DNA of 40,564 nt from Herbiconiux moechotypicola (GTDB lineage Bacteria > Actinomycetota > Actinomycetes > Actinomycetales > Microbacteriaceae): the NCBI RefSeq assembly GCF_024979255.1, contig NZ_JANLCN010000017.1, positions 1 to 40,564 on the forward strand, written 5' to 3'. Every line of letters begins with the position of its first letter. The first letter of the stretch is position 1. The notes below the pieces were generated by a model that had not been told where the DNA came from, searched no databases, and saw only the letters and a list, made by a program, of their open reading frames with translations. The translations under genes and the position numbers were made by a program. Of the stretch, positions 24,447-32,602 are shown piece by piece.

Positions 24447-25610
24447 TTACGGTCGCAGGTACCACCCGCGCCACCGGAACACGCACGCGACGGCGAGCCA
24501 GAACCCGAGCATCAGGATGCTCAGGCCCAGCTGAGGATCGCCGGTAACCGCCACGATCTCGGCGAGTCTCACCGCCGCCGTGCCACCGCCCTCCAGAGGG
24601 CGCGTGAGCACGCTCATGAGCGCGTGCGACCCGAAGTAGACCAGCAGCGAGTTGCGCCCCAGCGCCTCCAGCGGCCAGACCAGCGCCCGCAGCGGCGCCG
24701 ACAGCCGCGGGCGGTCGACGATCACGTGCGCAACGCCGAGCGCGACGACGGTGCCGGCCGCCACCCAGAGCGCGAACGGCGGGGTCCAGAGCCTCTTCAT
24801 CACGAGAGGGTGCACCGACCACACCGCTTCAGGGGCCGTCACCAGCACCCATCCGAGTAGGGCCATCGCGCACGCCGCTCCGAGCAACGACGGAAGATCG
24901 GCGACGGGCCCCGCCACCCGGCCTCCCCGCGCATCCCGACGCTCCCGCAGCCACAGCATCAGGTGCCCCGCGGTCGCCCCGGCCGACGCACTCACCAACG
25001 CCCCGAGCAGTGCCACCAGCCCCACCGGATCATGCCCGAACGCGCCCTGGTGGTACACGTGGGCGACCCCGAACACGAACGGATCGATCGCCCCGGAGGG
25101 ATTGCACTCCGGGGAGAGCACACCGCCTGCGCAGCCGGTCGCCCACACACCCTGGAGCGTCGCATCCGCCGCCCCGAGCACGACCGTCACGATCGCCCAG
25201 CCCCACCATCGGCGGGTCACCAGGTGCAGCAGGGCGAGCACGGCCACGACCCCGGCATAGAGCTGCAGCACGCCGGTCAGCCACCAGTCGCCCAGGCTCC
25301 ACGAGTTCATCGCGATCGCGTTGTACAGCAGCCCAGCCAGCACGAGCACCAGCACCCGGCGCGTCATCGGCCACGCCGGCACCCGGCGATGCATCGCGAA
25401 CGCCAGCCCGCATCCGGTGAGCGTGACGAACACGGGGAACACCAGGTCGAGCGGGTGCACACCCTCCCACACCGTGTGCCCGAACCATTCCTTCTGAACG
25501 AGGAGCGTGTCGCTGACCACACTCGCCACGAGCATCACCCCGCGCACCACGTCGAGACTCCGGATGCGTGTGGCGGCAACAACGAAGGACACCGGGCGAG
25601 GATACCTCAT
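24447..25610 (-). CDS. Multi-pass membrane protein, heparan-alpha-glucosaminide acetyltransferase-like (DUF1624/DUF5009 type)
   Basis: 387 residues from the ATG at 25608-25610; a GTG at about 25592 is also possible. The N-terminus carries RIRSLDVVRGVMLVASV, the start signature of the family, followed by HPLDLVFPVFVTLTGCGLAF and about ten hydrophobic helices. ALGRNSLLVYFGSHALMSV near the C-terminus also matches acyltransferase-3/DUF1624 proteins. Such proteins move acyl groups across the membrane to sugars; the substrate here is not known. Divergent from the TetR gene at 25678, which may control it. It could also act on the cell wall or an exopolymer. Confidence 0.8.
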   Translation of the reverse strand: MRYPRPVSFVVAATRIRSLDVVRGVMLVASVVSDTLLVQKEWFGHTVWEGVHPLDLVFPVFVTLTGCGLAFAMHRRVPAWPMTRRVLVLVLAGLLYNAIAMNSWSLGDWWLTGVLQLYAGVVAVLALLHLVTRRWWGWAIVTVVLGAADATLQGVWATGCAGGVLSPECNPSGAIDPFVFGVAHVYHQGAFGHDPVGLVALLGALVSASAGATAGHLMLWLRERRDARGGRVAGPVADLPSLLGAACAMALLGWVLVTAPEAVWSVHPLVMKRLWTPPFALWVAAGTVVALGVAHVIVDRPRLSAPLRALVWPLEALGRNSLLVYFGSHALMSVLTRPLEGGGTAAVRLAEIVAVTGDPQLGLSILMLGFWLAVACVFRWRGWYLRP

Positions 25611-25677
25611 CTCTGCCGTCGGTTCGTGTCTGCTCCTCCCATTTCTCCCGCGGCGCGCCGACGAGTAGCGTGGTCGC

Positions 25678-26280
25678 ATGGGACGACGGCGCAGCTTCGA
25701 CGAGACGGCGCTGCTCGACCGAGCCCAGGAGCAGTTCTGGACCAACGGCTACGGCGACACCCGCCTCGAAGACATCGCGGCCGCATCCGGAGTCGGCAAC
25801 GGCAGCATCTACGCCGCCTACGGCAGCAAGCTCGGACTGTTCCTGGCCGTGTTCGGCCGCTACTGCGATCACCGCATCGAGCTCGTCGAGCACGCCGCTC
25901 ACGAGGCCGAGGGGTCGTTCGAGGAGGCCGTGGCCCACTTCCTCGACGTGATCGTGGCCGACTGCACCTCCTACGACGACCTGCGCGGGTGCCTCATGCT
26001 CAACAGCCTGACCGAGCTGGGAGCGAAGCACCCCGAGGTGGTGGCGATCGGCGCCCGCGCCAACGACCGGATGGAGCACAGCATCGGCACCCGGGTGCAG
26101 AGCGCCGTCGCCGACGGCGAGCTCGATCTCGAGCCGGCCGAGGTGCAGGTGCTGAGCGCGCACATCCTGCTGGTCTCGCAGGGACTGGTGAACCTCAGCA
26201 GGCTCGGGGTGCCGGCCGAACGGCTGCGCGCACTGGCACACACCTCGAGCCGCATGTCGGCGCTGCTCGGCGCCGCCTGA
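25678..26280 (+). CDS. TetR-family transcriptional regulator
   Basis: 200 residues. N-terminal helix-turn-helix with RLEDIAAASGVGNGSIYAAY (about 29-48), followed by GSKLGLFLAVFGRY, the usual end of the TetR DNA-binding domain. The C-terminal ligand domain is helical, with LRGCLMLNSLTELGA (about 102-116) resembling the AcrR/YcdC-type subset. It is divergent from the membrane acyltransferase and upstream of the alpha/beta hydrolase, both of which are possible targets. No clear palindrome was found in the 67-bp gap between the two starts. Confidence 0.9.
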   Translation: MGRRRSFDETALLDRAQEQFWTNGYGDTRLEDIAAASGVGNGSIYAAYGSKLGLFLAVFGRYCDHRIELVEHAAHEAEGSFEEAVAHFLDVIVADCTSYDDLRGCLMLNSLTELGAKHPEVVAIGARANDRMEHSIGTRVQSAVADGELDLEPAEVQVLSAHILLVSQGLVNLSRLGVPAERLRALAHTSSRMSALLGAA

Positions 26281-26390
26281 ACGGCAGACCCGCGACCGGC
26301 CGAGAGGGGCTGGAGCAGGGATACGACACCGGCACTCCCCCGGGCCGATGATGAGCGTGTCCCGTTCGCAGCGCCCACTGGAGAGACACG

Positions 26391-27212
26391 ATGCCGTACT
26401 TCACCACCTCCGACGGAACCGAGATCTACTACATCGACCAGGGCGCGGGTTCGCCGGTCGTGCTCAGCCACGGCTGGCCGCTGTCGTCAGACGCCTGGCA
26501 GCGGGAAGTGAAGCTCATCGCCGACGCCGGCTACCGCGCCATCGCGCACGACCGCCGGGGCCACGGCCGATCGTCGAAGACCTATGCCGGCAACGACATG
26601 GACACCTACGCCCGCGACCTCGCCGAGCTCATCGAGCACCTCGATCTGCACGACGTCGTGCTCATCGGCCACTCCACCGGCGGCGGCGAGGTGGTGCGCT
26701 ACGCCGCGCGGCACGGTGCCGGCCGCGTGAAGAAGCTGCTCACCGCGGGAGCGGTACCGCCCGTCATGGTGAGGTCGGAGTCGAACCCCGAGGGCACTCC
26801 GATCGAGGCCTTCGACGCCATTCGCGAGGGCGTGCTCGACGACGCGTCGCAGTTCTACCGCGACCTGGCGGCGCCCTTCTTCGGCGCGAACCGTGAGGGC
26901 GCGACTGTGTCGCAGGGGGCCGCGGACGACTTCTGGCGCCAGGGCATGCTGGTGAACCTCGCGGCGGCCTACGACTGCGTGAAGGCGTTCTCGGAGACCG
27001 ACTTCACCGACGATCTCACCTCGCTCGACGTGCCCATCCTGATCGCGCACGGCGACGACGACCAGATCGTGCCGATCGCGGCGGCCGCCGAGAAGACCAT
27101 CACCCTCGTGAAGAACGGCACCCTCAAGGTGTACCCCGGCGCGCCGCACGGCATCGCCGGCGATTATCAGAAGGCGCTCGACGCCGACATTCTCGCCTAT
27201 CTGGCCGAGTGA
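26391..27212 (+). CDS. Alpha/beta hydrolase, non-heme chloroperoxidase (arylesterase) type
   Basis: 273 residues with GGAGA seven bases before the ATG. HGWPLSSDAW (27-36) with the oxyanion turn, AHDRRGHGRS (52-61), nucleophile elbow GHSTGG with S95, Asp in HGDDDQIVP (D224) and H253 in GAPHGI. This is the signature of cofactor-free haloperoxidases and arylesterases, which hydrolyse esters and, with peracids, can halogenate. The physiological substrate is not evident. Its 3' end overlaps the convergent GlxA-type gene by 16 bp. Confidence 0.92.
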   Translation: MPYFTTSDGTEIYYIDQGAGSPVVLSHGWPLSSDAWQREVKLIADAGYRAIAHDRRGHGRSSKTYAGNDMDTYARDLAELIEHLDLHDVVLIGHSTGGGEVVRYAARHGAGRVKKLLTAGAVPPVMVRSESNPEGTPIEAFDAIREGVLDDASQFYRDLAAPFFGANREGATVSQGAADDFWRQGMLVNLAAAYDCVKAFSETDFTDDLTSLDVPILIAHGDDDQIVPIAAAAEKTITLVKNGTLKVYPGAPHGIAGDYQKALDADILAYLAE

Positions 27213-28183
27213 CGCCTGGTGGACTGGAACCGCCGCTGGTACTCCGACGGCGTCAGCGTGAACCGCGACCCGAAAGCGCGGCGGAAGGCGATCGGCGACC
27301 CGAAGCCCGCCCGCTGAGCGGCCTCGGTCACGCTCGACCCGGAATCGAGGTACGACACGGCGAGGTCGAGGCGCATGGAGGTGACATACTCCCGAGGCGT
27401 GGTCTGCAGTTCGTCGCGCATCACCCGTGTGAGGTGCCGCACGCTCACGTTGACCTCGGCGGCGAGCGCCGCTGCGGTGTGCGGCCGCGCTGGGTCGGCG
27501 TCGATCACCTCCGTGATGCGTTTCACGAGCGAGGTGCGCAGCGGCCTGCCCCGCAGCGACGCCGAGAACTGCGACTGGTTGCCCGATCGCTTCATGTAGA
27601 CCAGCAGCAACTGCGCCACCGAGCGGGCGATCTCGGGCCCGTGGTCGTCTTCGACCAAGGCTAGGGCGAGGTCGATGCCCGCCGCGACACCGGCCGACGT
27701 CGAGATGCGGCCGTCGATGGTGAAGATCGCTTCGGCCTCGACCGTGATCGACGGATGCGCGGCGGCGAGTTCGTCGGTGAACTTCCAGTGGGTGGTGGCA
27801 CGGCGGCCGTCGAGCAGGCCCGCCGCGGCGACGCCGAAGGCGCCCGTGCAGATGGCGGCCGTGCGGCGGGAGCGGCCGTCGAGCATCCGGATCGCCTCCA
27901 CCACGCGGGCGTCGGCGAACACGCTGAGCGGCGCCTCGGTGCCCGGCACGATGAGGGTGTCGAGACGGCCCGCGTCTGCGGCCGAGGCCTGCACGCCGAC
28001 ACGCACCCCCATCGAGCTCGTCACCTCGCGCCCGTCGGGCGAGATCATGACGATCTCGTAGCCACCCGAGCGCTGCCCCGCCTCCAGGAAGACCTCGGCC
28101 GGCCCCACGAAGTCGAGCATCTTCACGCCGTCGAAGAGCAGCACACCGATGCGTGGGCGCTCTTCGTGACTCCGGTTGCGCAT
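27197..28183 (-). CDS. GlxA-family transcriptional regulator (DJ-1/PfpI domain + AraC helix-turn-helix)
   Basis: 328 residues with GAGGGGG upstream of the ATG. Residues 10-200 form a class I glutamine-amidotransferase-like domain with IGVLLFDGVKMLDFVGP at the start and the nucleophile-elbow Cys C112 in AAICTGAFG. Residues about 215-325 are an AraC DNA-binding domain with two helix-turn-helix motifs: AAALAAEVNVSVRHLTRVM and TEAAQRAGFGSPIAFRRAF. The domain order is that of GlxA/FtrA regulators. The amidotransferase domain may sense a metabolite. It faces the chloroperoxidase gene tail-to-tail. Confidence 0.93.
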   Translation of the reverse strand: MRNRSHEERPRIGVLLFDGVKMLDFVGPAEVFLEAGQRSGGYEIVMISPDGREVTSSMGVRVGVQASAADAGRLDTLIVPGTEAPLSVFADARVVEAIRMLDGRSRRTAAICTGAFGVAAAGLLDGRRATTHWKFTDELAAAHPSITVEAEAIFTIDGRISTSAGVAAGIDLALALVEDDHGPEIARSVAQLLLVYMKRSGNQSQFSASLRGRPLRTSLVKRITEVIDADPARPHTAAALAAEVNVSVRHLTRVMRDELQTTPREYVTSMRLDLAVSYLDSGSSVTEAAQRAGFGSPIAFRRAFGSRFTLTPSEYQRRFQSTRRHSAR

Positions 28184-28286
28184 CCCGATGGCCCCCTCAT
28201 TCTGGATTGATCACTCCATTAAAGCATCCGGATGGGCGGAAGCGGTGCACGGGCTCGGTTAGGCTGAGGGGGTTCCAGCGAATCTC

Positions 28287-28730
28287 ATGGGGAGGATCGC
28301 GCAGCGACAGATCGTGGGGATGACCTTGTCGGCCGAGCACACCGAGTCCAACGCACCGTCACGCCGGGCGGTGCTCACCGCCGCGTGGACGGTGCCCGTC
28401 GTCGCACTCGCGGCGGCCGCACCCCACGCCGCCGCCAGTGGAGACACCCGACCCTACGTGGCCCAGACCGAGCTGTGGTGGGAGCGCGACAACAACCGCG
28501 GCCACTTCGAAGCGCGCGTGAGCGACCCTCCCGGGCCCGAGATCTTCGCCGAGTACATCACCTTCGACGACGACTCGATCTCGGTGAGCAACCTCTTCTA
28601 CGAGATCGACCAGGAGTTCTTCTTCTTCGACTTCGGCAGCAGCGCCGCCGACCCGCCGTACGAGTTCATCATGTACATCACGCTCCCCGGCTACCAGCCG
28701 TTCCAGGTGGAGGTCGTCGCCATCTGGTGA
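28287..28730 (+). CDS. Small secreted protein with RR..W..PV leader, unknown function (paralogue 1)
   Basis: 147 residues from the ATG at 28287; an ATG at 28320 would leave 136 and is equally possible. The leader reads SRRAVLTAAWTVPVVALA and ends at AAAS (about residue 51), a twin-arginine-like export signal. The mature part is about 95 residues, acidic and aromatic, with a striking DQEFFFFDFG segment, and ends in VEVVAIW. The predicted fold is beta-rich. The same leader occurs at 28900 and 37191, so this is one of three related secreted proteins. I do not recognise the mature domain. Confidence 0.75.
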   Translation: MGRIAQRQIVGMTLSAEHTESNAPSRRAVLTAAWTVPVVALAAAAPHAAASGDTRPYVAQTELWWERDNNRGHFEARVSDPPGPEIFAEYITFDDDSISVSNLFYEIDQEFFFFDFGSSAADPPYEFIMYITLPGYQPFQVEVVAIW

Positions 28731-28899
28731 GGGTGAAAGGCCGGGTGAAAACGGATGCTCGCGGCCAGAGCGCCGCCGCGTGCCCACCAGGCTGATCATG
28801 AGAGTTCTCTCACCCGGGGGTGACCCGCCTCCGGTTCCCGTCATCGCCGATCCTCTGTGCACACGCCGAGGTCGCGACACGCACAGGAGGAGCGCGTCC

Positions 28900-29472
28900 A
28901 TGGACGAACTGAACCAGACCCCGGTCTCTCCGGTCACCGATTCCCCGGTCACCGCCGAGAAGCACACCCTCACCCGCCGCCAGGTGGCCGTCGGCGCCGC
29001 TTGGGCCGCGCCGGTGATCGCCCTCGCGGTCGCCACCCCGCTGGCCGCCGCCTCGACCGGTCCGGTGTCGGAGCCGGCCGCCGCGATCAGCGGCGCGCTC
29101 AACGCGTCGTTCGCCGGCGGCGTGCGCACCGTCAACTACAGCGCGGGTGCCGTCACTTACGACCCCGACGGCAGCGGACTCACCACCGGCAACATCACGG
29201 TGGCGCTCTCGCTGTTCGGCGACAGCCCGAACTTCCCCCTCACCGTCGACAACGCCTCCTGGACGAGCCTCGGCTGGACCCGACTCTCCGACCGCAACGG
29301 CACCGCGCGCTTCCAGCACGCCGCCATCTCGAGCGGCACCATCCCCACCGGCACCGCTTCGTGGTCTGGCGCCGACTCGGACTACGTGAGCGTGGCCGTG
29401 AACCTCGCGGTCGCCCAGGCCGGCATCGGCGCCGTGGGCCTCACCTACACCTTCGACCCCGACGAGGGCTGA
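28900..29472 (+). CDS. Small secreted protein with RR..W..PVIA leader, unknown function (paralogue 2)
   Basis: 190 residues from the ATG at 28900, which has AGGAGGA eight bases upstream; longer readings are not supported. The leader is TRRQVAVGAAWAAPVIALA followed by AAAS (about residue 53). The mature part is rich in Ser, Thr, Asn and Gly, with repeated strand-like stretches (GALNASFAGGVRTVNYSAGA, VSVAVNLAVAQ) and ends in YTFDPDEG; it is predicted as a beta-sandwich. There are no cysteines. It follows paralogue 1 after 169 bp that contain two short palindromes (TGAGAG-TT-CTCTCA and TCACCC-GG-GGGTGA). Confidence 0.78.
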   Translation: MDELNQTPVSPVTDSPVTAEKHTLTRRQVAVGAAWAAPVIALAVATPLAAASTGPVSEPAAAISGALNASFAGGVRTVNYSAGAVTYDPDGSGLTTGNITVALSLFGDSPNFPLTVDNASWTSLGWTRLSDRNGTARFQHAAISSGTIPTGTASWSGADSDYVSVAVNLAVAQAGIGAVGLTYTFDPDEG

Positions 29473-29530
29473 TCCAGCTGCTCACCCGAGCATCCGTTCA
29501 TCGCCCGCCGTTCCCGCGCAGCATCCCCAT

Positions 29531-30478
29531 TCAGCGCGTGGAGCGGCGGGCGATGTCGTCGTGGGTGTAGGAGCCCTTGGGGTTGCGGCCCAGGCGGTCG
29601 CGTAGCGCGGCGACGATCACGCTACGGAGGTGCGCGGCCCGTCCGGCGCGGATCGTGCGGCCCTTCATCGTGTACGCGTCGAGCAGCGCCAACCGCGGTG
29701 CCCACACAGGGCGCACTCGGCGATTCACGATGCCGGCCGCCGCCGTGAGATGCAGGAAGGCCTGCGTGGTGCCGATGGCGCTCGCGAGGTCGACTCCCGG
29801 TGAGATCGACGGGAGCGACACGCTCGACCCGTCGGGCGCATCCGTCGTCATCGCGATGAGGCCCCGCAGATCGCTGTACGGCGGTATATAAGGAAGGAAC
29901 CGGGTGAAGTCGACCTTCGCCCGGGCGATCTCGTCGAGGGGCGCCGTCTCCGACAGGCCCATGAACCGCTCGAAGGTGTGGTGGCTGCGCGGATGGAACG
30001 CCGTCACCTGAGCGGCGAAGCCCACGTTCACCACGAGCACGTCGGGGATGCCGAGCCGGCGCGCGGTGCGGGCGATGGTGGTGCCGATCTCGGGATGCGT
30101 CGTCTCCGACTCGTCGAACACGAGCGTGGCCCCGGCCAGGAACTCGTCGACGTTGTCGACGGTCACGCCGTCGCGGTAGACGTGCACCACCGCGCGCGGG
30201 TTGATCTCGCGCACCTGCTCGCGGAACACGTCGGCCTTCGACCGGCCGTAGGTCGCCGTGGTGGCGCCGGGGACGCGGTTGGCGTTCTGCGGCTCGAAGT
30301 CTTCGGGATCGGCGATGCTGAAGCTCGACACGCCCATGCGCGCGAGCTTCGTGCCGACCTGGAAACCCACTCCCCCGACCCCGGCGATGGCGACTCGCGA
30401 GGAGATCAGCGCCTGCTGCTCGGCTTCGCTCCAGAAGCCGTAGTTGCGCGAGAACTCCGGGGAGTCGACGGACTTCAT
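29531..30478 (-). CDS. ThiF/E1-like adenylyltransferase without cysteines
   Basis: 315 residues. AIAGVGGVGF (30-39) is the E1 nucleotide loop, followed by SIADPEDFEPQNANRV (54-69) with the conserved acidic residues, Asn67 and Arg69, and GRSKAD (78-83) with Lys81. These bind ATP and the C-terminal carboxylate in MoeB/ThiF/UBA-type enzymes. The whole protein has no Cys, so it has neither the zinc CxxC pairs nor a thioester Cys. It can then only adenylate or activate a carboxylate for attack by another nucleophile, as MccB does. Its ATG overlaps the acyltransferase stop (ATGA), so the two are translationally coupled and probably act on one product. Confidence 0.85.
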   Translation of the reverse strand: MKSVDSPEFSRNYGFWSEAEQQALISSRVAIAGVGGVGFQVGTKLARMGVSSFSIADPEDFEPQNANRVPGATTATYGRSKADVFREQVREINPRAVVHVYRDGVTVDNVDEFLAGATLVFDESETTHPEIGTTIARTARRLGIPDVLVVNVGFAAQVTAFHPRSHHTFERFMGLSETAPLDEIARAKVDFTRFLPYIPPYSDLRGLIAMTTDAPDGSSVSLPSISPGVDLASAIGTTQAFLHLTAAAGIVNRRVRPVWAPRLALLDAYTMKGRTIRAGRAAHLRSVIVAALRDRLGRNPKGSYTHDDIARRSTR

Positions 30479-31323
30479 CCGCCCTCGGTGACGCTCTCGG
30501 GCTCAGCGGTCTCGAGCTCGGTGTCGGCTGCCGCCTCGGCGTCGGACGCCGCCGCCTCGCGCTGCTGGCGGGGGATGCGACCGAAGTACTCCAGCTCTCC
30601 GTCGGCGGCAGCGAGCTGGCCGAGGATGGTGGCGTTGCGCTCGGTGATGCGCGCCGCCGAGCCGGCGAGGTCGAACTCGACCGGCAGGTTGTAGTCGAGG
30701 TAGTGCTCGATGTAGCGGGGCTCTCCGATGCGGTCGATGGCGAGCACGCCGGCGAGGTGCCGCTCGAGCCACGGCTCGATGATGGCGAAGGTGCGCCCCA
30801 CATCGTGCGACGAGAAGTACGACGACATGAGGGCGAACAGGTGCCATTGCACGAGCTCCTGCATCGCCACCCGCTCGTGCCGGGAGATCATGCGCGACAC
30901 CTCGACGCTGCCCGGGGCCAGCGGATGCTCGGCGAAGAGCTCGGGACAGAAGTCTTCCACCGGGAGGGGGCGGTCTTCGCCGTCGGCTCCCTTGATGATG
31001 GTGCGGGCGACCCCCACGATGCGCACACCCTCCGGCGCGTTCTCGAGCACGGCAAACGTGACCGAGCGGGAATCGTCGTCATCACGGTCGAGGCCGTCGT
31101 CGGACAGGTCGGCGGGGTCGAGCTGGCCGGTCTGCTCCACGTAGACACGACGACGGAACTCGAAGTGCTCGCGGTAGACGGCCTCGAAGCCAGGACGGGC
31201 TACGCCGTTGACGCCGATGATGCCCGTGGCGAGGCGTGCTTCGGGTTCGGATGCGAACGCGGGTGACTCGGAGACGACGGGGATGACCGCAGCATTGGAG
31301 ACGGTGCGATCAATCCTCGACAC
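30475..31323 (-). CDS. Autoinducer-synthase-like (LuxI/FeeM-type GNAT) acyltransferase
   Basis: 282 residues from a GTG with a weak GAGAAAG upstream. The core (about 44-225) has the LuxI pattern: YREHFEFRRRVYVEQTG (50-66) with basic residues, an acidic DRDDDDSRS (79-87), VGVARTI with R107, F130 in DFCPELF, and E141-x-S-R144 in SVEVSRM. R107, F130, E141 and R144 fall at the order and near the spacing of the invariant R70, F84, E101 and R104 of LuxI. N-acyl amino-acid synthases (FeeM) and exosortase-linked acyltransferases share this layout. A Glu/Ala-rich tail ends the protein. It probably transfers an acyl chain from ACP or CoA to an amine. Coupled by ATGA to the E1-like gene. Confidence 0.72.
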   Translation of the reverse strand: MSRIDRTVSNAAVIPVVSESPAFASEPEARLATGIIGVNGVARPGFEAVYREHFEFRRRVYVEQTGQLDPADLSDDGLDRDDDDSRSVTFAVLENAPEGVRIVGVARTIIKGADGEDRPLPVEDFCPELFAEHPLAPGSVEVSRMISRHERVAMQELVQWHLFALMSSYFSSHDVGRTFAIIEPWLERHLAGVLAIDRIGEPRYIEHYLDYNLPVEFDLAGSAARITERNATILGQLAAADGELEYFGRIPRQQREAAASDAEAAADTELETAEPESVTEGG

Positions 31324-31482
31324 CGCACGGCTTTCTCGTGGCCGGAGTTCTCGTTTTCAGGCCCTTGCGCGCGACATTCCGGAGCACTCGCGATCCTCCG
31401 TTTTCAAGGGTAGATGGGGCCTCCGGCGCGTCCTCCTGACGAGCCCTGCCGTTGACCCGAGCATAGAAGCGCGGCTAGTCGT

Positions 31483-31511
31483 TTGCAACTTGGGACGCCT
31501 TGTCCCAAGAT
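31483..31511 (+). promoter_or_regulatory. Promoter and palindromic operator of the TetR gene
   Basis: CTTGGGAC (31489-31496) and GTCCCAAG (31502-31509) form a perfect 8-bp inverted repeat with a 5-base spacer. It lies between TTGCAA (31483-31488) and CAAGAT (31506-31511), a plausible -35/-10 pair with a 17-base spacer, and ends 21 bp before the TetR start codon. This is a standard place for autoregulation by a TetR protein. Since the acyltransferase is divergent, one site could control both directions. Confidence 0.65.
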
Positions 31512-31530
31512 AGTGTCGAGAGGGGCATGT

Positions 31531-32406
31531 ATGTCTGAGACCAACTGGGCGAAGTCGCCGACGCCACGTGTGCGCGTGCCCAAAGACGAGGAGCGTTCTG
31601 CCCTTCTGAACGCGGCCCTCGAGCATGTCGCGGCCGACGGCCTGACGGCCGGCTTCAGCCACCTCGAACTCGACGAGCTGGTGCGCGAGGCAGGTGTCTC
31701 CCGCAACGCCGTGAACCGCATCTGGGAGTCGAAGGACGACTTCTACAACGAGCTCCTCGGCGAGGTCGCGAACCAGGTCTCCCCCGGTCGCGCCGACGAG
31801 GAATCACTCATAGCCACGTGGGAATATCTCGGCTTCCGCGCCGACGAACTGCGCACCCCGGAGGGCCGTCGCCGCATCCTCGTCGACGTCATCGGCCTGG
31901 CCGCCGAGCAGAACTTCGAGTCGGTCACCTCGTCGGTGCAGTGGCGCACCTACGTGGCCCTGTCGTCGACCGCGAACTCCTACCCCGACGCCCGCCTGCG
32001 GGAGCGCATCATCGGCGCTCTGCGCGCCAGCGAGCTCGCCTTCCTCGACCAGATGGAGGTGTTCTACCGCAACATCGTGCCCGCGGTGGGGTACCGCCTC
32101 CGCCCCGACCTCAACGACGACTACCGCCCGCTCGTCGTGGCCGCCGCCGCCATCATCGAGGGCCTCGGCATCGCCCGCACCACCATCCCCGACCTGGTGG
32201 AGGCGCGCTACGACGTCGACAACGAGGGCCGCCCAGCCGAGGTGTCGCTGGCGGGCCTGTCGTACCACGCCATCATCACCGCGTTCATCGTGCCCGATCC
32301 GGCCTACGACGCCGAGGCGGCCATCGCCCGGCTCTCGGGCGGCATCGACGAGATGCCCGTGGTTCAGCCGCGCAGCCGCGACCTCGACGGACTCGCCGAC
32401 GACTGA
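31531..32406 (+). CDS. TetR-family regulator, divergent from the acyltransferase/E1 pair
   Basis: 291 residues from the ATG at 31531, with GAGAGGGG seven bases upstream; the reading that begins at 31483 would cover the operator and is rejected. The DNA-binding domain has HLELDELVREAGVSRNAVNR (about 45-64) followed by IWESKDDFYNELL, the helix-turn-helix and fourth helix of TetR proteins. The remaining 200 residues are helical and longer than usual for TetR, leaving room for a large or acylated ligand. The palindrome in its promoter suggests that it represses itself. It is the probable sensor of the pathway encoded by the neighbouring minus-strand pair. Confidence 0.86.
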   Translation: MSETNWAKSPTPRVRVPKDEERSALLNAALEHVAADGLTAGFSHLELDELVREAGVSRNAVNRIWESKDDFYNELLGEVANQVSPGRADEESLIATWEYLGFRADELRTPEGRRRILVDVIGLAAEQNFESVTSSVQWRTYVALSSTANSYPDARLRERIIGALRASELAFLDQMEVFYRNIVPAVGYRLRPDLNDDYRPLVVAAAAIIEGLGIARTTIPDLVEARYDVDNEGRPAEVSLAGLSYHAIITAFIVPDPAYDAEAAIARLSGGIDEMPVVQPRSRDLDGLADD

Positions 32407-32490
32407 CTGGCAGCTCTCTTGAACGCCTGAGCGGCGGATGACCCCCTGACGGGGACTGTGCGACGACTGTGGTCTCCTGCCATCCTGGCT

Positions 32491-32528
32491 GCGTCGCTCG
32501 ACGCCTGGGGGGAGCAGTCGAGCGATGC
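32491..32528 (+). terminator. Hairpin between TetR gene and the repeat protein
   Basis: A 12-bp stem with one G-T pair (32491-32502 with 32517-32528) closes a 14-base loop; the core is TCGCTCGAC/GTCGAGCGA. It lies 85 bp after the TetR stop and 75 bp before the next start. It could be the terminator of the regulator gene or part of the leader of the repeat protein. No T run follows. Confidence 0.45.
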
Positions 32529-32602
32529 GGTCGCCACCCACGATCGCCCGGGCTCCCTCCGCCCTGTGCCGCGTCTCCGCGGCCATCCGCAGAGGACCCG
32601 TC

